This document shows, one piece after another, positions 37,474-44,062 of a DNA stretch of 64,000 nt. The number at the start of each line of letters is the position of its first letter. The stretch's first letter is position 1. The translations under genes were made by a program, and so were the position numbers. The notes beneath the pieces were generated by a model that was not told the DNA's origin, made no database searches, and saw only the letters and a list, made by a program, of their open reading frames with translations. Source of the DNA: Bacteroidia bacterium (GTDB lineage Bacteria > Bacteroidota > Bacteroidia > Flavobacteriales > Flavobacteriaceae); contig JAUIMB010000002.1 of assembly GCA_030432635.1 (NCBI GenBank), positions 248,001 through 312,000 of the forward strand, given 5' to 3'.

Positions 37474-38954
37474 AATAATATTTGTTTTAAGATTATTTTT
37501 TTATGATTTTCCCCTGTTGAATAAAATATTTTACCCTGACGATGAACGATAGCTTCAGCCATAAAATCATTATCAGGACCACCTGTTTTGAGTTTAGTAA
37601 AAGCTTCAGGGGGAATAATAAATTCAAGGCTTTCTGATTGACCATTGTTAAAGGAAAAACCATCACCATAGGTTTCCCCGACGCTATTTGTCCATCTGTA
37701 GTCTTTTCCGATGAGAGATGCGGCATACTCATTTGTTTCTGGGTCAGAATTAGTGTGAAAAATTTTTGTACTAAGATTTCCTGCAAGAGCATTAAAACGG
37801 GTCCGTCCAATATCTCCATTTCCTGCCTGTAAATAAAAATTTGGCAGATTTTGAGTTATATAAACTGTACAAACTCTATAAGCCCTAGCAGTTGATTGAA
37901 ATAAAGGGTCGAATTCAGGAAATATAAAATTCTGAAATTCATCAGCGAACAAACATACTGGACGACTTGTATTTATAATTTTGCGTCTTTGAACTGAACG
38001 CTGAAACATATATTTCCACAGAATCTGAGCATCTTTTCCTATTTTATCATAGACTAGAACAGGCAAGTCAATCACAACGATTTTCCCATCAAAAATATCT
38101 TCTGGCGTTATTGTAGTAGTTGTTCCGAATAAATCTTTTAGAGGATTTCTTAAGAACCTATCGCCAAAAGCCGTAAAGATTGAATGGATTATAGACCTAG
38201 TTTTCTCAGATAAATTAGCCCATTCAATATAAAAGAAATCCTCAATTAATTTTAAAATATGAGATTTCCTGTCAACCTCAGGAGAAGATTCCATAGCGCT
38301 AAGATGTTTAGCAGTATGATGTATTAACTTAAAACATATAGATGAATTTTGCCAATTTTTATCATTTACCTGTTGAGAACTTTGAGGTGCCGACTGTATT
38401 ATATTGTAAATGTGTTCAAACTTTTTGTTGCCAGTTAAAAGCGCCAATTCAATTGCATTTACCAAAAGTTTTTGCAAATTTGAGTCCCAATATGCCTTAT
38501 CATTTTGACTTCCGTCATCACTACCCGCTTTAATAATGGTTTTTAAAACATCAGCAATATTATGAGCGATGCCAGTCCCAGAGTCGGAACGATTGGATTC
38601 ATATTCAAAGAAATTGAAAGTTTCGTTTGAATTGGGTCCAAAAACAACAAGGTCTTTTTCTCGATTATAAGCCTTAGCATAAGATTTCCATAATTTACAT
38701 TCTTCTGCTTTACATGTAAGGACTAGGAACCCGAACCCATTTTTCAAGTAATGACCAGCCAACAAAGCGCCAGATGAAGTCGTTTTTGATGCACCAGAGG
38801 AACCTAGGATGAGTGTTCCCGCTGTTGCCATCCTTACATCATGAAAATCTGGAAAATTTTTATCCCATTGGAATAAGACACGATCTAAATGGTCATTTTG
38901 TCTCATTTTATTGTTATTTTTAGGCATAAGCATCCTAGTTGGGGAATCTGCCAT
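37470..38954 (-). CDS. Type IV coupling protein, TraD/VirD4-like ATPase
   Basis: The 494-residue protein carries Walker A LGSSGASKTT near residues 51-60, Walker B KIVVIDLPVL near 275-285, and the conserved PVCLFADEFQNF segment near 320. The arrangement is that of a VirD4/TraD-type DNA translocase that delivers the relaxase-DNA complex to a secretion channel. The usual N-terminal transmembrane region is missing. The downstream gene encodes a membrane protein with which it overlaps by 4 bp. Upstream lies a 532-bp spacer that contains a repeat also present near the relaxase. Confidence 0.88.
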   Translation of the reverse strand: MADSPTRMLMPKNNNKMRQNDHLDRVLFQWDKNFPDFHDVRMATAGTLILGSSGASKTTSSGALLAGHYLKNGFGFLVLTCKAEECKLWKSYAKAYNREKDLVVFGPNSNETFNFFEYESNRSDSGTGIAHNIADVLKTIIKAGSDDGSQNDKAYWDSNLQKLLVNAIELALLTGNKKFEHIYNIIQSAPQSSQQVNDKNWQNSSICFKLIHHTAKHLSAMESSPEVDRKSHILKLIEDFFYIEWANLSEKTRSIIHSIFTAFGDRFLRNPLKDLFGTTTTITPEDIFDGKIVVIDLPVLVYDKIGKDAQILWKYMFQRSVQRRKIINTSRPVCLFADEFQNFIFPEFDPLFQSTARAYRVCTVYITQNLPNFYLQAGNGDIGRTRFNALAGNLSTKIFHTNSDPETNEYAASLIGKDYRWTNSVGETYGDGFSFNNGQSESLEFIIPPEAFTKLKTGGPDNDFMAEAIVHRQGKIFYSTGENHKKIILKQILL

Positions 38955-39090
38955 TTACCCCAAGCATATTAATACTTGATGTCTTGTGATTTTAATTGTG
39001 AGATTAGTAAAAGACACATCTTCTGCGTCCAGTAGATGGTCTTTTAAAACTTATCCTAAGATGCGCTAATTAGGATAAATTCACTGATTT

Positions 39091-39118
39091 TGCTCTCTAA
39101 CCTTCAAAATTCAGTTTT
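39091..39118. repeat. Shared motif upstream of the coupling protein gene
   Basis: TGCTCTCTAACCTT followed directly by CAAAATTCAGTTTT. The same 14-mer occurs at 43985-43998 upstream of the relaxase gene, there followed, after a 15-bp insertion, by CAAAATTCGGTTTT. Confidence 0.7.
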
Positions 39119-39126
39119 TTTTGATT

Positions 39127-39258
39127 TTAAAGTCTCTTTTTTACCTGACTTGGCAAACTAGAAACTGAAACCGTCTTGATCGTAGAGTTTCCATACTCTC
39201 GAACTTTAGCAATACTGCTCCCAGTATTGTGCGTAACAACATACTTCTTAGTTGACAT
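39127..39258 (-). CDS. Small hypothetical protein (43 aa) upstream of the coupling gene
   Basis: The frame reads MSTKKYVVTHNTGSSIAKVR and ends SSLPSQVKKRL before TAA. It is basic and lacks a membrane segment. It is the only sizeable frame in the 38955-39525 spacer on the coding strand of the coupling operon. The remainder of that spacer holds the shared 14-mer and no other gene that I can support. Coding is plausible but unproven. Confidence 0.4.
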   Translation of the reverse strand: MSTKKYVVTHNTGSSIAKVREYGNSTIKTVSVSSLPSQVKKRL

Positions 39259-39525
39259 AGCTTAAAATTTAAAATTATACACTCTCACCCCGATTTGCCA
39301 AATCGTTATTGTCCTTCTTTTTCATCCAAACAAAGCTGTTTGGACAGTTCTGTTCTTTAAGTCTACAAAAGGATTTTTTGAATTTCCATCCTTATAATAT
39401 GTTTCTGATTTATTCACCTCTATATTTCTATAATAATTAAATACAACACAAAGGTATCAAAAAAATCTATTTTTGATACCTTTCAAATGTTAAAGTTTAA
39501 TTTGTACTTTTATGAAAAACAAAAA

Positions 39526-40302
39526 ATGGGAGAAAAAAAGAAACTCATTGACTCCGATAGTTATTTCAAATTCAAAGAGATTATTGATGATTTCAAGGTA
39601 GGGTATGGATTTGCATCTCAGGAACATCTTGAGATTGACGATAAAAGTGCGTATGATAAAATATTTGAAGACTCAATAAAAGTTTTTGATCAATTACGTA
39701 AAAAGATAAGTAATAGTGAAAAAGATCTTGATCATGAATTAGACTATCACTCCAATAGAATATTTAGAAAAATCATAGAGATTGATGAAATTGAAGGGAA
39801 AAATGAATTGTCATATTTAAAATCAAATTCACCAGATATTGTTGAACAGATTAAAAAAGAATACCAGCAAAACAAGAAAGAAATAATATTAGATGATATT
39901 ATGCCATTAATGGATAATTTTGAATTTATTGATTTGATTGTTGAAAAAAGAATTCCTTTTAAGTCTTTAATAAATAAAAGATTTAGTGAAGTACTTTCTA
40001 AAACATTACTTTATTTATCAAATAAGAAAAGCCTAGGAAAAGGTGGAAATCCCTATGTAGGAAAAACTGTTGCCAAGCTTGCTGACAATTTTGCTGAAAA
40101 AATGAGTCAAACTATAGAAGAGTTAGATGAACTAGGATTTAATTCCTTAAAAGAAAAAGCAGATGAATTAAATTCAAGAAACATTAAAACACATAGAGGA
40201 AAAGATTGGACAAAAACTGCTGTTAGTAGAGTAATTAAACGTTTACAAAAAGACAAATCTTTAAATAATAATGACAGCTCAAAAAAGCTCAAACCAGAAT
40301 AA
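39526..40302 (+). CDS. Hypothetical helical protein with recombinase-like C-terminus
   Basis: The 258-residue protein starts at the ATG in MGEKKKLIDSDSYFKFKEII; a 13-residue upstream extension is less likely. The first 170 residues are helical and charged. The C-terminal segment ADELNSRNIKTHRGKDWTKTAVSRVIKRLQ resembles the DNA-binding helix region of large serine recombinases, but no serine catalytic domain is present. It may be a DNA-binding regulator or a remnant fused to other sequence. It stands alone between divergent genes. Confidence 0.65.
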   Translation: MGEKKKLIDSDSYFKFKEIIDDFKVGYGFASQEHLEIDDKSAYDKIFEDSIKVFDQLRKKISNSEKDLDHELDYHSNRIFRKIIEIDEIEGKNELSYLKSNSPDIVEQIKKEYQQNKKEIILDDIMPLMDNFEFIDLIVEKRIPFKSLINKRFSEVLSKTLLYLSNKKSLGKGGNPYVGKTVAKLADNFAEKMSQTIEELDELGFNSLKEKADELNSRNIKTHRGKDWTKTAVSRVIKRLQKDKSLNNNDSSKKLKPE

Positions 40303-40409
40303 CTGTATTTCTTAGGTTTTAATTTTGAAAAAGCCTAAAGCACTGCTTAGGGGAGATGTCTGATGTTAAAAAGCTGTGTTTTTCGATAGAGGGTAGCACT
40401 GTATTAAGT

Positions 40410-41303
40410 TTATTTAATTCCTATCAATTCAGACACCTCTTCGTAATCTTCATTGTATTTTTTGTTTTCATTTTTTTCCTTTGTAACAACACCTAAGAAA
40501 ATTGCATATGCATTAGACAACAATTCAAAATTTACATTTGTTTTACCCCTCATTAACACTTCAAACAACTTTTTTCTCTTTTCTAATTGATTAGAAAGGG
40601 AACTTTTCCTATTTACGTACATTTCATCTGGAAAAGTGATTCCTTCAGGGCTATAAAATGGATATTCAGAAAGAACATATTTGTCATCAATTATCATATA
40701 ATTATAAAGAACAGCTGGGGCATTACATATATAAAATTTAAATCTATCTTGTTTAGTTTTTAGGATATCAAAAAGATGAAAAGTCAGTGTGGGCGTCATT
40801 AATGAAATAGCTTTCTCAGCCCTTTTGTCCAAAGGATCTAAATCTTCATTTCGGTACATACCACTTATTTGGGAGATTCGAGTATATTCAATCTTTTCAT
40901 TATTTAAAAATATGTCTTTTAGGTTTGTGTAATACTCTTTATATTTTGCTTTGAGATAATCAGCTTGTTCATCACTATGTTCATAATTTGAATCATATAA
41001 TCCCCTAATAACATTCTTAGAGGAAAAATAGTCAACAACTTTTATAGATTTTTGAGCTTTGGATAAATATTTATTTATCAAATTGAAATAATTATCTATT
41101 GATTCTTTACTTATGTCTATGACTTCTTTATCCCCTTTTCCTTTTTTGATTTTTATCCTCACAAATTCAACACCGTGGCTTTTTTGGTATAGCTTTTTAA
41201 ACCTTGGTTTTAAATTTTTGATATAATCCTCCAAAAAAATCTCATATAAGGACAACATTATTATTATGATACTAATGGCAAGAATAAAGTTTAATAAACT
41301 CAT
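40410..41303 (-). CDS. Unknown membrane-anchored protein (distal gene of a pair)
   Basis: The 297-residue protein has one N-terminal transmembrane helix (about 4-24), then a cytosolic part of unknown fold including SIKVVDYFSSKNVIRGLY, EYTRISQISGMYRN and a DDKYVLSEYPFYSPEG segment. I recognise no family. The DDKYV segment is reminiscent of PLD-type or sensor domains, but this is weak. It overlaps the four-helix gene before it by 4 bp, so the two products probably act together. A shared operator lies upstream of the pair. Confidence 0.7.
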   Translation of the reverse strand: MSLLNFILAISIIIIMLSLYEIFLEDYIKNLKPRFKKLYQKSHGVEFVRIKIKKGKGDKEVIDISKESIDNYFNLINKYLSKAQKSIKVVDYFSSKNVIRGLYDSNYEHSDEQADYLKAKYKEYYTNLKDIFLNNEKIEYTRISQISGMYRNEDLDPLDKRAEKAISLMTPTLTFHLFDILKTKQDRFKFYICNAPAVLYNYMIIDDKYVLSEYPFYSPEGITFPDEMYVNRKSSLSNQLEKRKKLFEVLMRGKTNVNFELLSNAYAIFLGVVTKEKNENKKYNEDYEEVSELIGIK

Positions 41304-41749
41304 AGAACTTTTTTTAATTTATAGATTGATTTTAATCCCAAAACTATAATTGCCAGACCTAGTGTAAATGAAGTATAGCAAACTTGTTTTAGTTTTTCAC
41401 TTGGACCTTCTTCTAAATTAAATTCAGATAATTCAATTGTAGAAATAAATTTGAGCATTACGTAAAATACTAAAAAGAAAATAAGACAAATCAAATTGTA
41501 AAGAAATTGCCTATCCAATACTTTTATTTTGTATTCATTGTGAACATCGGGACGATAAAAATAAATTTCGACAATGAGCTCAAGTACACCAATAATGCCA
41601 ATTATGATTAGTTCACTCCCAGATAAGCCTTGATAGAAAATATAATCTGGTTCGTCACTGTTAAAAAATAAAACCGCTAAATAATAAAAGAGAAATATAA
41701 TGGGGATGACATATAGTAAAGCTATTTTTCTTAAAGTATCTTGATTCAT
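41300..41749 (-). CDS. Unknown four-helix membrane protein (first gene of a pair)
   Basis: The 149-residue protein has four predicted membrane helices (about 8-28, 45-63, 82-102 and 122-142) and no catalytic motif. It overlaps the following gene by 4 bp. The double TACGTA operator is 57 bp upstream of the start codon. The pair sits between the mobilization modules and might be an accessory or defence cassette, which is inference. Confidence 0.7.
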   Translation of the reverse strand: MNQDTLRKIALLYVIPIIFLFYYLAVLFFNSDEPDYIFYQGLSGSELIIIGIIGVLELIVEIYFYRPDVHNEYKIKVLDRQFLYNLICLIFFLVFYVMLKFISTIELSEFNLEEGPSEKLKQVCYTSFTLGLAIIVLGLKSIYKLKKVL

Positions 41750-41805
41750 TCAGAACAATTAATTAGTGAAGGTTGAAAGAAACAAAAAAAAACTATCACT
41801 GTCAA

Positions 41806-41821
41806 TACGTATAACTACGTA
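41806..41821. promoter_or_regulatory. Operator candidate TACGTA-N4-TACGTA
   Basis: Two copies of palindromic TACGTA are separated by 4 bp. On the minus strand the second copy is followed directly by TTGA (a possible -33 element). It lies 57 bp upstream of the 41749 start codon. An identical arrangement lies at 51371-51386 ahead of the nuclease gene. Confidence 0.65.
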
Positions 41822-41933
41822 TTTTTCTGAAAGTTAATACTTTTAGTTAAGTATTGGAAAAAGCAAGCGAAGCGCTGCAAGCCCCAAAACTACCAAAACT
41901 AATACTATGAAATGTCTATGGGTTTCTACAATA

Positions 41934-41964
41934 AAGAAAAGCCATCCAAATCTGAATGGCTTTA
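41934..41964 (-). terminator. Intrinsic terminator after the DUF3768 gene
   Basis: A 7-bp stem (AAGCCAT / ATGGCTT) is followed on the minus strand by TTTTCTTT. It lies 24 bp downstream of the stop codon. Confidence 0.7.
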
Positions 41965-41987
41965 ATCTTAAAAGCTATTAAATAAAG

Positions 41988-42350
41988 TTAATATTCACTA
42001 GGTAACATAACCGTCAAAACTCTTCGTGTTATATTAAGATTACTGGGGTCTTCACTACCAAATTCATAGTTTGTATCATAGTAGTCAATCTTCCAAAGAA
42101 TATCCTGTTTGTTTTCATCCAAGGTAAAGCGACCAAAATCGTGTTCACCATGAGGGTCATTATCTTCATTGAAATCATTGTAAGCCCAAAGTTTGATAAG
42201 TGTATCCAACTTCTGAAAATTAGATAAGGCATCAACGCCCATAGTCATATTAAGCTTTCCCTTGACATCGATTATATCCATTTCAACCATACCAATATGC
42301 TTTCTAAACATATCATTTTGCTCTGCCAATAATTTGGTATTATAGTTCAT
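41988..42350 (-). CDS. DUF3768 family protein
   Basis: The 120-residue protein matches DUF3768 in its conserved segments: FRKHIG, TMGVDAL, FNEDNDPHGEHDFGRF, WKIDYYD and RRVLTVMLPSEY at the end. Its function is unknown. It occurs in mobile elements and plasmids, mostly of Proteobacteria. A strong Shine-Dalgarno sequence (AAGGAG, 7 nt before ATG) is present, unusual for Bacteroidota. It lies 41 bp downstream of the ArdC-like gene. Confidence 0.88.
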   Translation of the reverse strand: MNYNTKLLAEQNDMFRKHIGMVEMDIIDVKGKLNMTMGVDALSNFQKLDTLIKLWAYNDFNEDNDPHGEHDFGRFTLDENKQDILWKIDYYDTNYEFGSEDPSNLNITRRVLTVMLPSEY

Positions 42351-42391
42351 TTCATTTCTCCTTTCCTAAGAAAAATAAAGTGGTAAAATAT

Positions 42392-43300
42392 TTACGCACT
42401 CAGAACTGGTTCTTTGTCATTTAGATATTTAACTGCTCTGGAAGCTTGGGCTGATGCTTTAAAAATATAAGTCTTATTTTCCTTAAGAGATTTCAGCCAG
42501 CTCTTAATATAGATAGCATGATGCTCAGGTTGTATTTGAGTGATACCATGTTGGGCGCATAGAAAGGCAGACCCTAATTCAGCAACGAGTTCTTCAAAGG
42601 CATATTTCTCCTTGATATCATCGTTTTTATTTTCCTCACCAAAGCGATTTAAACGATGCTTTGCACCAGTCCAGTGTGTAAGCTCATGTAATAAAGTCGC
42701 ATAGTAATTATCCGTTGCATTAGCTTGACACGTATCTTGAAATAGAGTTTTCATTGGCATATTAATGTAATCATTGACCATATCATAATAGGCTTGACAG
42801 CCTCCATGTTTAACTACTGCTTGGGTTTCCTTACAGAGCAAGTCAATGGCTTTTAGAGGTTTTACCTTATCAATTTGAACTTCTTCTATTTCGGGTTTAT
42901 ACCCTTCAATCTGATTGGCATTAAAAACATTATAAACCTTAAGCATCGGTATCTTTAGTTCCTCAATTTCAGAATTACTATTTTCTTCCGATTTTATCAG
43001 GGTCTTATAAAAGATAATTTTGCTGGATTTTTCACCTTTTTTGACAGAGGCGTCAATTGCATCCCATTGCTTAAAGGTTGCCCATTCATTGGATGTATAG
43101 CCTTTAGCCTGTTGGTGTAACCATAGACTAAGAATATTTATTCCTTGGTAGGGATTTTCGGTTATTGGGTTTATTGGTAAACCCAAAGATGAGAGCTGAC
43201 CAAACGGTGGTTGATAGTTTTCAATACTAACCTTATCCAATAGGTCAATAATCTGGTCAGTAATTTCCTGTTGAATATCTTTTTTTGAAGATTTGGACAT
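42392..43300 (-). CDS. ArdC-like antirestriction / zincin-like protein
   Basis: The 302-residue protein has an ArdC N-terminal domain (DUF1738 type, ssDNA-binding; with NPITENPYQGINILSLW and YTSNEWATFKQWD) and a C-terminal zincin domain with the metalloprotease motif HELTHWTGAKHRLNR near residue 210. ArdC proteins protect incoming DNA from restriction during transfer. It has a strong Shine-Dalgarno sequence (AGGAAAGGA) and lies next to the mobilization genes, as expected for early expressed antirestriction. Confidence 0.9.
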   Translation of the reverse strand: MSKSSKKDIQQEITDQIIDLLDKVSIENYQPPFGQLSSLGLPINPITENPYQGINILSLWLHQQAKGYTSNEWATFKQWDAIDASVKKGEKSSKIIFYKTLIKSEENSNSEIEELKIPMLKVYNVFNANQIEGYKPEIEEVQIDKVKPLKAIDLLCKETQAVVKHGGCQAYYDMVNDYINMPMKTLFQDTCQANATDNYYATLLHELTHWTGAKHRLNRFGEENKNDDIKEKYAFEELVAELGSAFLCAQHGITQIQPEHHAIYIKSWLKSLKENKTYIFKASAQASRAVKYLNDKEPVLSA

Positions 43301-43323
43301 TAAAATTTCCTTTCCTAAGAAGA

Positions 43324-43349
43324 ATAAAGGGGCAAAAAAGCCCCTTTAT
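43324..43349 (-). terminator. Hairpin between the 43354 and ArdC-like genes
   Basis: A perfect 10-bp stem (ATAAAGGGGC / GCCCCTTTAT) with a 6-nt loop lies immediately after the stop codon of the preceding gene. The T-rich tail is weak, so partial termination or RNA stability are both possible. Confidence 0.55.
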
Positions 43350-43353
43350 CGTT

Positions 43354-43755
43354 TTATGGTCGTGGCTGTCCATTGACGGCGATTTTCTTCTGTGAAGCTT
43401 GTTTGTTCTCAACTACCTCACGAGGCTTGTTCTCAAAAATCACTAAATCCCCAAGATTGACCTCGAAGCAGTTAGCTTCTTTTTCAGGTTTGATTTCTCC
43501 AAATTGAATGGATGCATCTTGTCCATAAATCTTTGTTTTAAGGAACAGTTGAAAACGTGGCTCGCCATTTTCAGCTTTAGGGTTCTCCTTGATTTGAAGC
43601 TTTTCAGGGCTTAGGCTCATATAGCCTTTTTCAGGATTGTTCCAAATTGCAGAAAATCGCATATTTATAGGATTGCCGAATTGGTCACTCTTAACATAGA
43701 GACCATGAGTAGGGCGGTCACCAGGCTTATCTTGTTTTGCGTTTTTAGTAGTCAT
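43354..43755 (-). CDS. Hypothetical protein next to oriT-like site
   Basis: The 133-residue protein starts at ATG 43755 with AAGGAG 8 nt upstream, which decides the start against a longer frame that would run into the palindrome. It reads MTTKNAKQDKPGDRPTHGLY and is polar, with a beta-rich middle. No named family recognised. Its place between the oriT-like palindrome and ArdC-like gene suggests a role in transfer or establishment. Confidence 0.72.
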   Translation of the reverse strand: MTTKNAKQDKPGDRPTHGLYVKSDQFGNPINMRFSAIWNNPEKGYMSLSPEKLQIKENPKAENGEPRFQLFLKTKIYGQDASIQFGEIKPEKEANCFEVNLGDLVIFENKPREVVENKQASQKKIAVNGQPRP

Positions 43756-43777
43756 CTTTAAACTCCTTATATTTAAA

Positions 43778-43901
43778 ATTGAGATGATATGGCGAAAACA
43801 ACACCAAGGCAGAATTGATTGGCCCGTAACCACACGGTTTAGGTGCGGGCAAGTGAAGGGCTAATCAATGCGTTGGTGTTATCGCTGTATGTCATCTCAA
43901 T
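43778..43901. other. Candidate oriT: 124-bp imperfect inverted repeat
   Basis: Outer arms (10 bp, ATTGAGATGA / TCATCTCAAT) pair perfectly. They are followed by GGCGA/TCGCT, AACACCAA/TTGGTGTT and ATTGATTGGCCC/GGGCTAATCAAT with small bulges, about 40 paired bases in all. A smaller hairpin (GCCCG / CGGGC) competes inside. It lies between the MobF relaxase and a divergent gene, the usual location of an origin of transfer. No nic site is proven. Confidence 0.55.
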
Positions 43902-43984
43902 CGATATAAGGGGATAACGAATGACTTTAATACGCACATTAAGAAATAGTTCTGCAAAAATTTTCCTATATTCGCTAAGTATTA

Positions 43985-44029
43985 TGCTCTCTAACCTTGT
44001 GCGTAGTCACATGCAAAATTCGGTTTTAA
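43985..44029. repeat. Shared motif upstream of the relaxase gene
   Basis: TGCTCTCTAACCTT, then 15 bp, then CAAAATTCGGTTTT. The parts match 39091-39118 upstream of the coupling gene. Confidence 0.7.
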
Positions 44030-44062
44030 AAGACAAGTTTAATCTTTTAAGAATGAGAGTGC

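Noticed and set aside
43354-43755. DUF736-family assignment
   Set aside because: The protein has a similar place in mobile elements but lacks the family's conserved N-terminal pattern, so it is left as hypothetical.
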